Source: JACDCA01 sp963810305 (lineage in GTDB: Bacteria > Acidobacteriota > Vicinamibacteria > Vicinamibacterales > 2-12-FULL-66-21). Taken from it: a stretch of DNA of 64,000 nucleotides. The stretch spans positions 372,001 through 436,000 of the forward strand of contig CAWEMY010000005.1 of assembly GCA_963810305.1 (NCBI GenBank). The letters run 5' to 3'. The translations under genes were made by a program, and so were the position numbers. A model generated the notes under the pieces. It saw only the letters and a list, made by a program, of their open reading frames with translations, was not told where the DNA came from and did not search any database. This document shows positions 19,046 through 28,787 of the stretch, piece after piece. Within the stretch, counting starts at the first letter, position 1. Each line of letters begins with the position of its first letter.

Positions 19046-19397
19046 ATGAAAAAGTTTCTGATCGTGATCGCGGTGTGCGCGTTTGTCGGGACGGTGTCGG
19101 TGCGCGCGGAGGAGACCTGGAAAGGGACCATCAGCGATTCGATGTGCGGCCTGAAGCACTCAGCGGAAAAGCACGGTGACAAGACGTGACGACCATCGCG
19201 CCTGCGTCGAGAAGTGCATCGCCGGCGGGGGCGAGTACGTGTTTCTCGCCAAGGGCAAGGCCGTGAAGATCGCCAACCAGAAATTCGAAGGGCTCAAGGC
19301 GCATGCCGGTCACGAAGTAATGCTCACCGGCGAAATGAAGGACGATGCCATCATCGTCTCGAAGATCGAGATGCCGAAGAAGGAAGAGAAGAAGTAG
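19046..19397 (+). CDS. Small secreted protein, one frameshift
   Basis: A signal peptide (KKFLIVIAVCAFVGTVSVRA) starts at ATG 19046, followed by a short domain with WKGTISDSMCGLKHSAEKHGDK and then CVEKCIAGGGEYVF and HAGHEVMLTGEM. The frame changes near 19187, where the first frame meets TGA; the second frame continues to TAG 19395-19397. Corrected length is about 117 residues. The Cys-bearing layout is that of a family of small exported proteins often found in Acidobacteriota; its function is not known to me. The shift site reads ACG TGA C, which looks like a programmed-shift stop context but is more likely an indel, given the many others here. Confidence 0.75.
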
Positions 19398-19400
19398 GGC

Positions 19401-19946
19401 CTATCGAGGAACGCCGGGAGGATTCGGCACGATCTGGATGATGGTCGCGTACCGCGCCGGCTGCGCGCCGCGCCTGGGGTTCAGATATCCGGCCGATCCT
19501 CCCCATGTGTAATCCTTCACCGTCACACTCGGAGGAAACGCCATCGTCTCCTCCCGGAATCTACCGATGTCGAACTGGTGAATCGGAGGTTCGGGCAGGA
19601 TCAGGTCGCCGCGTTGCTTCAGTGCGGTCTTGTAGTACTGAACGATCTCATTGAAGGTGGCGGTGGTCCCGTACAGATAGTAACGCTGCCCGCGCCCCGC
19701 GTCGTAGGACGTGATGTACTGCGCGGTCTCGTGGATCGGCACGCCGAGAGAACCCTCGGCCGGCTCGCTCGCATCCTGCGGCGGCGCCGGGGCTGCCGAC
19801 CGCACCACCGGAGCGTCCTGTGGCGTGACCGGACGTTCAGCCGGCGGCGGTCCGGGCTTCGGAAAGGGCTGTGGTTTGGTCTGAGCCGACACGCTCCCCG
19901 CGATGGCGACAATCAGGAGAGGCACGCCGAACAACACTGGCCGCAT
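19401..19946 (-). CDS. Secreted hypothetical protein with proline-rich linker
   Basis: 181 residues. A signal peptide (residues 1-21, ending in SVSA-Q) precedes a Pro/Ala-rich stretch (residues about 23-65) and a small folded part with YITSYDAGRGQRYYLYGT and FNEIVQYYKTALKQRGD. I do not recognise the family. It ends 3 bases from the end of the convergent small secreted gene. A TATAAT box lies 7 bases before its ATG, so the transcript is probably leaderless and fires back-to-back with the M20 peptidase gene. Confidence 0.75.
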   Translation of the reverse strand: MRPVLFGVPLLIVAIAGSVSAQTKPQPFPKPGPPPAERPVTPQDAPVVRSAAPAPPQDASEPAEGSLGVPIHETAQYITSYDAGRGQRYYLYGTTATFNEIVQYYKTALKQRGDLILPEPPIHQFDIGRFREETMAFPPSVTVKDYTWGGSAGYLNPRRGAQPARYATIIQIVPNPPGVPR

Positions 19947-19953
19947 CCTCTCG

Positions 19954-19977
19954 ATTATAGGCGTCTCCTCCTATAAT
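19954..19977. promoter_or_regulatory. Back-to-back TATAAT boxes driving two divergent leaderless genes
   Basis: TATAAT on the minus strand at 19954-19959 lies 7 bases from the ATG at 19946; TATAAT on the plus strand at 19972-19977 lies 7 bases from the TTG at 19985. Only 12 bases separate the two boxes, so two polymerases could not occupy both at once. Confidence 0.75.
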
Positions 19978-19984
19978 TCGACCC

Positions 19985-21136
19985 TTGCCTGAATACGACG
20001 GCTCTTCCGGCGTCCCGCCAGACGCAGACACTCGCGACTGGCTGCTCGAGCGCATACGGACGCTCGTTCGCGCCGAATCCCCCAGCACCGACAAAGCGGC
20101 CGTGGACAGATGCGGTGCGCTGCTCGAAGGAATGCTGCGCGAGCAAGGGGCGCTCATCTCCACGCTGCCGCAGATCGACCGCGGCGACCACTTGCGCGCG
20201 GAGTTCGCCGGCGGCCCCAAGACGGTGATGCTGCTGGGCCACTTCGACACGGTCTGGGACGTCGGCCACATCGAACGGATGCCACTGCGCGAGCAAGACG
20301 GGCGGCTGTACGGCCCCGGTGTCTTCGACATGAAGGCCTCGATCGCTGTGGCGCTCGGCGCCGTCCGTAGACTGCGTGAGACCGCATCCTCCAGCTCTCC
20401 CCGCGTGGTCATGCTCTGGACCACGGACGAAGAGATCGGCAGCGCGACGTCGCGGGGCTACATTGAAGGGTTAGCTCGCGAGAGCGACGCAGTCCTGGTG
20501 CTCGAACCGTCGCTCCCCGGAGGCGCCGCCAAGACCCGCCGCAAGGGGTGTGGTGAATTCGAGTTGACGTTCCACGGTGTCTCCGCGCACGCCGGTATCG
20601 ATCCAGGCAAGGGGGTCAGCGCGATTCACGAGCTGGCGCACCAGATCGTTGCGCTCGAGCAGCTGCGTAATCTCGGCCCTGGCGTCAGTGTGAATGTCGG
20701 TGTCGTCGCGGGAGGGACTCGCGGCAATGTCGTCGCCGAGGAAGCCCGCGCTACCGTCGACGTCCGAGTGCAGACCATGGCGGATGCCGCGCGGGTCGAG
20801 GAAGTGATTCGCGCGTTGCGACCGGTGAACCCCGGCGCCCGGATCGAAGTTCGCGGCGGTGTCGGACGCCCGCCGCTCGAACGCACTGATGCGGTGGCGC
20901 GCCTTTATCATCAGGCGAAAGAAGTGGCAGCCGAGCTCGGCGTTGACCTCGACGAGGGAGGGACCGGCGGTGGGTCCGACGGGAATTTCACGGCGGCCCT
21001 CGGTGTTCCGACATTAGATGGTCTCGGACCGCAGGGTGATGGTGCGCACGCGCTGCACGAGCACGTTGTCATCGATGACCTCGAGTGGCGCGTCGGGTTC
21101 CTCGCAGCGCTGATGCTCCGGATCAACGCGGGGTAA
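19985..21136 (+). CDS. M20-family metallopeptidase (carboxypeptidase G2-like)
   Basis: Di-zinc exopeptidase, 383 residues. Metal and catalytic residues appear in order: LLGHFDTVWD, GPGVFDMKA, TTDEEIGS and VLEPSL, with a C-terminal HALHEHV. The small dimerisation domain (GVSAHAGIDPGKGVSA) is inserted as usual. The closest described group is glutamate carboxypeptidase/CPG2; the actual substrate is inferred only. There is no signal peptide. Start is TTG 19985, 7 bases after a perfect TATAAT. htpX starts 9 bases after the stop. Confidence 0.88.
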   Translation: MPEYDGSSGVPPDADTRDWLLERIRTLVRAESPSTDKAAVDRCGALLEGMLREQGALISTLPQIDRGDHLRAEFAGGPKTVMLLGHFDTVWDVGHIERMPLREQDGRLYGPGVFDMKASIAVALGAVRRLRETASSSSPRVVMLWTTDEEIGSATSRGYIEGLARESDAVLVLEPSLPGGAAKTRRKGCGEFELTFHGVSAHAGIDPGKGVSAIHELAHQIVALEQLRNLGPGVSVNVGVVAGGTRGNVVAEEARATVDVRVQTMADAARVEEVIRALRPVNPGARIEVRGGVGRPPLERTDAVARLYHQAKEVAAELGVDLDEGGTGGGSDGNFTAALGVPTLDGLGPQGDGAHALHEHVVIDDLEWRVGFLAALMLRINAG

Positions 21137-21145
21137 ACTGTTCAT

Positions 21146-21976
21146 ATGCCTAACGGACTCAAAACAGCGCTGCTCCTGGGTTCACTGAGTGGATTGCTGC
21201 TGGTGATCGGCGACCTCCTCGGCGGAGCGAACGGCCTGATGATCGCGTTCATCTTTGCGTTGATCATGAACTTCGGGTCGTACTGGTTCTCGGACAAGAT
21301 CGTCCTCCGCATGTACCGCGCGCAGGTCGTCGGTCCCGAGCACCGGCTGTACCAGATGACCGCACGGCTGGCCCAGCGCGCGAATCTGCCGATGCCCAAG
21401 GTCTACATCATTCCCGACCCGTCGCCGAACGCGTTCGCCACGGGGCGTAATCCCTCGCATGCAGCTGTCGCGGCGACCGAGGGGATCATGCAGGTGCTCG
21501 GCGACAGTGAGCTCGAAGGTGTGATCGCGCACGAACTGGCGCACGTCAAGAATCGCGACATTCTCACCAGCAGCATCGCCGCGACCATTGCCGCGACGAT
21601 CATGATGCTCTCCCGCACGGCGATGTTTTTCGGCGGCGGCCGCGACGACCGCGATGGCGGCTCGAATCCGATCGTCCTGCTCGCGACGCTGATCCTGGCG
21701 CCGATTGCCGCCCTTTTTATCCAGATGGCGATTTCGCGCTCGCGCGAGTTCGCCGCCGACGCGACCGGAGCTCAGATCGCCGGGACGCCGTACGGTCTCG
21801 CCAATGCGCTTCAAAAAATTGAAGCGGTCTCCAAACGCGTTCCCCTCGATGCGAATCCGGCGACGGCACACATGTTCATCATGAAGCCGTTCTCCGGCGG
21901 GGGCCTGATGTCCCTTTTCAGCTCGCACCCGCCGACCGAAGCGCGAGTGCGCGCGCTGCTTGGGACCATCCGATAA
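21146..21976 (+). CDS. htpX: Membrane zinc metalloprotease HtpX
   Basis: M48 protease for quality control of membrane proteins. Two N-terminal membrane segments, then the zinc motif HELAH (GVIAHELAHVKNRD), two more hydrophobic segments and the downstream zinc glutamate in SREFAADATGA. 276 residues. ATG 21146 follows a TAAACT box by 6 bases; the box overlaps the stop of the M20 gene, so a separate leaderless transcript is possible but weakly supported. The next gene is a Clp ATPase, so two proteostasis genes sit side by side. Confidence 0.95.
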   Translation: MPNGLKTALLLGSLSGLLLVIGDLLGGANGLMIAFIFALIMNFGSYWFSDKIVLRMYRAQVVGPEHRLYQMTARLAQRANLPMPKVYIIPDPSPNAFATGRNPSHAAVAATEGIMQVLGDSELEGVIAHELAHVKNRDILTSSIAATIAATIMMLSRTAMFFGGGRDDRDGGSNPIVLLATLILAPIAALFIQMAISRSREFAADATGAQIAGTPYGLANALQKIEAVSKRVPLDANPATAHMFIMKPFSGGGLMSLFSSHPPTEARVRALLGTIR

Positions 21977-22071
21977 GTACCCACGTCCACCCTGTGGGTG
22001 TCCGCGTATCCTTCCTGCCGCCTGCCGTGTCGGCCCTACGGGCCTGCGCTTTTCGCGCAATCCCTCTGTTT

Positions 22072-22083
22072 TCAATCGATTGA
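22072..22083. promoter_or_regulatory. 12-bp palindrome TCAATCGATTGA upstream of the Clp ATPase gene
   Basis: A perfect palindrome 70 bases upstream of the GTG start of the Clp gene, in a 177-base gap. It could be a regulator site; no known family consensus is claimed. Confidence 0.3.
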
Positions 22084-22153
22084 GTTGCTCGCCGGTACTG
22101 GCGTGACACTTGCTGTCTCGACGGCAGGATTTGTGTTTGGGACGGAGGGCGCC

Positions 22154-24442
<2,289 letters not shown>

Positions 24443-24456
24443 CGCAACGCACGCAC

Positions 24457-24515
24457 ACGTGCGACGTGCGACGTGCGACGTGCCACGTGCGGACGTGCTT
24501 ACGTGCTTACGTGCT
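24457..24515. repeat. ACGTGCG heptamer tandem repeat
   Basis: Seven to eight ACGTGCn units of 7-8 bases lie between the convergent ends of the Clp and radical SAM genes. The last codons and stop of the radical SAM gene (AGC ACG TAA) are inside the repeat. Confidence 0.95.
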
Positions 24516-25535
24516 CAGGTCCAACGTCACTTGTTCGGGATCGTGAACGGCCTCTTCGGGTTCTGACGTCGCCCGGCTCCGCGGGGCGACGTCATACTTC
24601 CGCTGGAGCGCGGAAACCATTCCCCTCACTCCAGCGATGTAGTCGGCCTTCGCGTAGGCGCCGGCGTACAGGCGGCCGTAGCCTTCCACCATCTCGGGGT
24701 ACTCCCTGGCAAGAAATCCCATGAAGTGATCCTTCGTGCCCTCTTTGAGGAACATGACGTTCGCGCCGACGAACGCGGCGCCGTGGTCCGCGATGGCCTT
24801 GACCGTCGCTTCGAGTTTGGCCGGCTGCGTCGTGAAACCCGGGACGATCGGCGCCATCAGGACGCCCGCATTGACGCCGGCATCGCGAAGTTGCCGGACA
24901 GCCCGGAGGCGCTGGAGCGGATGCGCGGTGCCTGGCTCGAGCGATCGCCAGGCGTCCTCGTCCACCGAAGGAACGCTGAGGTACACCGTGCAGCCCGCCG
25001 ACTTGCCGAGAGACGCCAGGAGGTCAGCATCGCGGATGACCATCGGTCCCTTGGTCACGAGGCCGATCGGCGTCCGGCCGGCGAGCAGCGCTTCCAGTGA
25101 TCGTCGCGTGAGTTTGTAGTGGCCCTCGATCGGCTGGTAGGGATCCGTCGCGGTACCGAACGCTACCTGTTCACGCTTCCACGACGGCTTATCGAGCTCG
25201 CGCCGCAGGACGTCGACGAGATTCACCTTCACGAAGATCACCGACGAAAACTCATCGTCCGGCCCGAGCTCGAACTGCGTCTGATACCGGCGCGCAAAAC
25301 AGTAATGACAGGCATGCGTGCATCCGCGATAGGGGTTCAACGTCCAGTTGAACGGCATCCCCTTGACGGCATTGAGTGCGGAGCGGCAGGTGACTTCCTG
25401 ATACCGGGCGGCATCGGCGCGCCGCTGCGCCTCGTCGAGGGCGGCGTCGGCGCCCTCCTTCCGGATTCTCAAGGCGATCGTCCGAACGGTCGGGGGGCGG
25501 CTACCCAGATCAAAAAACTGGCGCTGTTGGGCCAC
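24507..25535 (-). CDS. Radical SAM protein, Rv2578c/SplB-like group
   Basis: 342 residues. The 4Fe-4S cysteines are in CTHACHYC (CxxxCxxC) at about residues 74-81, after the NPYRGCTHAC block typical of this group. GTATDPYQPIEGHYKLTR and VLMAPIVPGFT are further family blocks. The reaction is unknown: relatives range from spore photoproduct lyase to uncharacterised proteins. The gene is monocistronic, and its last codons lie inside the 7-base repeat. It is divergent from the small-protein/nucleotidyltransferase pair. Confidence 0.88.
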   Translation of the reverse strand: MAQQRQFFDLGSRPPTVRTIALRIRKEGADAALDEAQRRADAARYQEVTCRSALNAVKGMPFNWTLNPYRGCTHACHYCFARRYQTQFELGPDDEFSSVIFVKVNLVDVLRRELDKPSWKREQVAFGTATDPYQPIEGHYKLTRRSLEALLAGRTPIGLVTKGPMVIRDADLLASLGKSAGCTVYLSVPSVDEDAWRSLEPGTAHPLQRLRAVRQLRDAGVNAGVLMAPIVPGFTTQPAKLEATVKAIADHGAAFVGANVMFLKEGTKDHFMGFLAREYPEMVEGYGRLYAGAYAKADYIAGVRGMVSALQRKYDVAPRSRATSEPEEAVHDPEQVTLDLST

Positions 25536-25619
25536 TGCTTCGCCTTATGTTCGCTCTGCTGCTGTGCCGCGTCAAGGGCGGAAAATAGCGCCACTGAGGT
25601 GAGCAGCAGGTATTGCTTT

Positions 25620-25639
25620 TTTGCTTAGCGCCAAGCAAA
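25620..25639. promoter_or_regulatory. Palindrome TTTGCTT-N6-AAGCAAA upstream of the TA-like pair
   Basis: Perfect 7-base arms with a 6-base centre, 9 bases before the ATG of the small protein. The position fits an autoregulatory operator of a toxin-antitoxin-like unit. Partial extra copies of TTGCTT lie just upstream. Confidence 0.5.
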
Positions 25640-25648
25640 ATTGAAGTC

Positions 25649-25909
25649 ATGAACGCATCCGGGATGGCCAGGGCATTGGGCCGCAGCGGGGGACTAGCTC
25701 GCGCCAAGCGATTGTCTGCAGCGGAGAGGAGACGTATTGCGTCACGCGGAGGTCATGCTCGGCTTCAGTCACTCCGGGCAGCCCGCCGAATTGCCGAGAA
25801 TCTTCGATATGCGGCCGTCGTTGGCGATCTTCGCGGAAAGCCGACGACCGTCAGAAGCTCGAGCGCCTTCGCTGGTCCGCTGCCAGGCATCTATCCTCCG
25901 AGATCTTGA
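25649..25909 (+). CDS. Small basic protein upstream of a nucleotidyltransferase (possible antitoxin or partner)
   Basis: 86 residues, rich in Arg and Ala: MARALGRSGGLARAKRL, then SAAERRRIASRGGHARLQSL and a C-terminal RYAAVVGDLRG segment. The GGLARAKRLSAAERRRIASRGG pattern resembles a short DNA- or RNA-binding helix pair. ATG 25649 fits the context better than the upstream in-frame start at 25613. It shares one base with the next gene (TGATG), so the two are translationally coupled. A palindrome lies in the promoter region. The pair has a toxin-antitoxin layout, but the antitoxin role is inference. Confidence 0.7.
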   Translation: MNASGMARALGRSGGLARAKRLSAAERRRIASRGGHARLQSLRAARRIAENLRYAAVVGDLRGKPTTVRSSSAFAGPLPGIYPPRS

Positions 25910-26446
25910 TGCCCGATCAGGCGGATCATCTCGAAACCGTCGGCGAGATCGTCCACGGTCTACGCGCTCTTGGCCTCCGGCCGGTGCTCGTGGGCGGCAT
26001 GGCTCTCGTTGTCCTGGGATCCCGCAGAGTGACGCGCGACTTCGATTTCGTGATCGTCCACCCAACCGACCGTCTCGTCGAGGTGATCGGTCTGTTCTAT
26101 GACCATGGGCTCGAGCTCGTCTCGCGTCTGAACGACATCTCTGACGTAATCTCGACGATCTCGAGCCGTAGAGTCGCGGTCATTCGGCTTCGCGCCGACG
26201 CGCCGGCGAGCGCCTACTTCTTCAACGCGGAGACCGGCCTTCGCATCGATCTCCTGTTCGACTTCCCCCTCCCTGCGGCGGAGCTCGCCGAGTACGCCAC
26301 GCGAACCAGGATCCGCGGGCACCTGTTCGATATCGCGTCCGAGCAGGATCTCCTTCGGCTCAAGAAAATCGTCCGGACGGCGCGTTCAGATTTCGGGCGA
26401 TGCCGAGGACATCGCGTTCCTCGAGTCACGCCGCACCTCCACGTAA
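25909..26446 (+). CDS. Nucleotidyltransferase-fold protein (AbiEii/MNT-like), one frameshift
   Basis: About 179 residues after correction. The nucleotidyltransferase core is LVGGMALVVLGSRRVTRDFDFVI: the GG and the DxD acidic pair are in the expected spacing, and IDLLFDFP supplies the third acidic residue. The C terminus, EQDLLRLKKIVRTARSDSGDAEDIAFLESRR, is typical of minimal nucleotidyltransferases of the AbiEii and related toxin groups. An extra T at 26391-26393 shifts the frame; correction ends the gene at TAA 26444-26446. A tRNA-Ser 3' fragment lies 34 bases downstream, so the pair may have arrived on an integrated element. The toxin role is inference from family and layout. Confidence 0.72.
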
Positions 26447-26480
26447 TCGAGCCCTTTGTTCCGATGGGTCTCAACGACTC

Positions 26481-26503
26481 CGGAGAGGGTGGGATTCGAA
26501 CCC
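26481..26503 (-). other. 23-base 3' fragment of a tRNA-Ser-like gene (possible att scar)
   Basis: Read on the minus strand this is GGGTTCGAATCCC followed by ACCCTCTCCG: T-loop, 3' T-stem and 3' acceptor strand with discriminator G. The 5' half of the tRNA is absent; UbiA coding sequence takes its place, and the 5' T-stem bases beyond GGG no longer pair. Such 3' tRNA pieces are typical attachment-site remnants left by integrases. No integrase is in the window. Confidence 0.65.
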
Positions 26504-26517
26504 CAGCGGGTTGTTCC

Positions 26518-27438
26518 TTACAGATACGCAACCGCGAACCCGATCTGCGCCAGGAACATCATTCTGTACATGTGCGCCCAGGAGACATGGTTTGCGTCGA
26601 CAGCAAGTTCTTCAGGCTTGCGCAGCATCAAGTAACAGACGTAGACGCCGTACAGCGACATGACGAGGGCGAGGGCCTGAAGCACGATGAAATTGCCCGT
26701 GAGGATCCCGGCAAACGACCCGTACGAAATCAGGAGGAACGGCAGGACAAAGAACGGCGAGATCATCCACGCGGCTCGTCGCACTCCATAAACCAGCGGC
26801 AGTGTTCTGCATCCGCCACGGGCATCCCCTTCCATATCCGCGAAGTCCTTCGTCGTCGAGGCGCCGAGGAGGAAGAGCCCGAAGATCCCGCCGATGAACC
26901 AGGGCTCCACCCCCCAGATTGTCTTCACGCATGACCATCCAGCCACCTTCAACAGGACGCCTCTCGGGATCGCAATCGTGACGTTTGCCCAGATGCCGTG
27001 CTGCTTCGTCCTGAGCGGCGGACATGAGTAGATGAAAGTCGCGATCGCCGCGGCCACGACGATCCAGAAGCACTCGTGACGCCCGCCCGGCGCGATCATC
27101 CAGGCGAGCACGAGCGCCACGGCATAGGTGACCCAGGTGAACGTCCAGGCTTCCCGGACGGACATGCGGCCGCTGGTCAGCGGACGCTGTGGCTTGTTGA
27201 TGCGATCGATCTCGAGGTCGTAGATCTGGTTGAGCGCGTTGTTGCCGGCGTTGAGAACGGCGGCCATCACGGCGCCTGTGATGGTGAACGCGACCAGCGC
27301 CGTCGTCCATTGATCGCGCGGCGATGCGCCCGCCGCGGTCACGGCTCCTGAGACCACTCCCAAGGCCGGAGCCACGAGGGTGAAGGGACGACCGAGCTCG
27401 AGCCAGACGCTCGCGCGGGAGGCTCCGCCCCGGGTCAC
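26518..27438 (-). CDS. UbiA-family prenyltransferase
   Basis: 306 residues with eight or nine hydrophobic helices. The first Mg-diphosphate motif is NALNQIYDLEIDRINKPQRPL (NxxxDxxxD) and the second is DFADMEGDARGG. It would move a polyprenyl or phytyl-like chain from its diphosphate to an aromatic or lipid acceptor in the inner membrane. The start GTG 27438 overlaps the stop of the prenol-kinase fusion by four bases (GTGA). That neighbour suggests the prenyl diphosphate may be made by salvage. The acceptor (quinone, tocopherol-like or glycerol phosphate) cannot be told from the sequence. Confidence 0.9.
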   Translation of the reverse strand: MTRGGASRASVWLELGRPFTLVAPALGVVSGAVTAAGASPRDQWTTALVAFTITGAVMAAVLNAGNNALNQIYDLEIDRINKPQRPLTSGRMSVREAWTFTWVTYAVALVLAWMIAPGGRHECFWIVVAAAIATFIYSCPPLRTKQHGIWANVTIAIPRGVLLKVAGWSCVKTIWGVEPWFIGGIFGLFLLGASTTKDFADMEGDARGGCRTLPLVYGVRRAAWMISPFFVLPFLLISYGSFAGILTGNFIVLQALALVMSLYGVYVCYLMLRKPEELAVDANHVSWAHMYRMMFLAQIGFAVAYL

Positions 27439-28787
27439 ATCAATCCCCAGATCTTGATCGCCACGTATGCGGCAACGGCAGTGTTGATGAAATTCAGCAC
27501 GTCATTGTTGACGACACCCTGTGGCTCCAGGGTGGCGCCGAGGACGCTCTCCAGGAGCGCGCCCGCGGTCGCGCCGACAACAACGGGGAAGACTGCGTTC
27601 CATCCAATGAGGTCGAGGGCGGCAGCCAGGCTCCCGAGAGCGGCGGCGGCGGCGAGTCCGGTGATCGTGCCGGCCGCCGACATCGCACCAGGCGTCCCCG
27701 GCGGCACACGTTTGCCTGTGGTCACAAGAAACGGACGGCGGCCGAACGCCTTGCCGATCTCGCTCGCGACAGTATCGCTGCCCCCGGCAGCCAACGCTGC
27801 CGCGAATCCGACCAGCGCCCATTCGCGCCCGTACGACACGAGGCTGAGGATCGCCGCAACTGCGGCGGCGCCGGTGTTTGCGACGGCATTGGTGGCACCG
27901 CGGCGGCCACCCCGCGATTCCTCGATCCCGAGCGATGCCTTTCGCCGCCATCCAATCCGGGATGTGACCGCCGCGGCCCCGAACGTCGCAAGAAGAAGTA
28001 CCCAGCCTTGCCATCCACCAGCAAGGAAAATCGTTGTGCCAATCGCCGTACCGGCGAGCGCCCCCGAGACCGATACCGTGCGCGCGAAGTACCCGACGGC
28101 GGCAACCAGCGCGTTGAGCGCCAGCGCCAGCGGAAGAACGGCGGCGGATTTCACCACCGCAGTGGCCAGCAGGTCTTCGCTGACGAGTGAAACAATCCAC
28201 ATGGCAAGAGCCGCCGAGCCGGCGACGCTCACGTTGTCGTCGAATGACACCGGGATGGTTTCAACCGCTGCGGCAACAAGGGTTCCGATTACTGCTGCCG
28301 CGAATGGGTACCACCAATAGACCGGTGGGACCACCGCCTCGCTGCACCACCACACGAGCGCTGCGGCTGCCGGACTCCCGAACAGGATGAAGGCGAGCGA
28401 CCCGCCAAGGGACTTCTCCCGGTTCCAGGGAAGCGGACGAATCGGGAGGCGCCGGCCGATGAGCGTTGCCGCGCCATCACCGGCCGCGAGCACTCCCCAC
28501 GCGCCGGCAACAATGTCCAGGCGTTCCGGCAGCAGCAGGAGCAGGCCGACGACCGAGGCGGGATAGAGGACGATGCCGGACTTGAGGCGATAGCGGCCGC
28601 GTTCGTCGGGACGGAAGAGCCGCGCGCCACCGAGACGGTGCAGCGCGAAGAGATTGAACGCGACGGCCAACGAAGCCAGCATCGTCGCGTCGAACCACGG
28701 CAGCCAGCGAAGCAGCAGAGCGCAGGCGCCGAACGCAATGTGGACGAGTTGTCGAGTGTCTTCGGATCCAGCGGTGCCGCGCTGCAT
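27435..28787 (-). CDS. Fused prenol kinase (VTE5/SEC59-like) and DUF92 prenyl-phosphate kinase (VTE6-like)
   Basis: 450 residues, almost entirely membrane helices, in two halves. Residues about 1-200 resemble phytol/dolichol kinases: GDGAATLIGRR followed by PWNREKSLGGSLAFILFG, the CTP-binding part. Residues about 210-450 are DUF92: NAVANTGAAAVAAIL, AGGSDTVASEIGKAFG and VPPGTPGAMSAAGT are its core motifs. In plants and cyanobacteria VTE5 makes phytyl phosphate and VTE6 makes phytyl diphosphate as two separate proteins; here both steps would be in one chain, feeding the UbiA enzyme encoded immediately downstream. Substrate chain length is unknown. ATG 28787 overlaps the upstream stop by one base (TAATG). 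Confidence 0.82.
   Translation of the reverse strand: MQRGTAGSEDTRQLVHIAFGACALLLRWLPWFDATMLASLAVAFNLFALHRLGGARLFRPDERGRYRLKSGIVLYPASVVGLLLLLPERLDIVAGAWGVLAAGDGAATLIGRRLPIRPLPWNREKSLGGSLAFILFGSPAAAALVWWCSEAVVPPVYWWYPFAAAVIGTLVAAAVETIPVSFDDNVSVAGSAALAMWIVSLVSEDLLATAVVKSAAVLPLALALNALVAAVGYFARTVSVSGALAGTAIGTTIFLAGGWQGWVLLLATFGAAAVTSRIGWRRKASLGIEESRGGRRGATNAVANTGAAAVAAILSLVSYGREWALVGFAAALAAGGSDTVASEIGKAFGRRPFLVTTGKRVPPGTPGAMSAAGTITGLAAAAALGSLAAALDLIGWNAVFPVVVGATAGALLESVLGATLEPQGVVNNDVLNFINTAVAAYVAIKIWGLM

Noticed and set aside
19181..19192. prfB-like programmed +1 shift at ACG TGA C
   Set aside because: TGA-C is a shift-prone stop context, but there is no upstream Shine-Dalgarno-like stimulator or slippery codon, and ten other genes show the same kind of shift without a stop at the site.
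21998..22153. N-terminal extension of the Clp ATPase from 21998
   Set aside because: The extra 52 residues do not resemble Clp_N, while a GGAGG site precedes GTG 22154.
26481..26530. Complete tRNA-Ser gene
   Set aside because: Only the T-loop and 3' acceptor strand are present; there is no 5' acceptor strand, D-arm or anticodon upstream on the minus strand.
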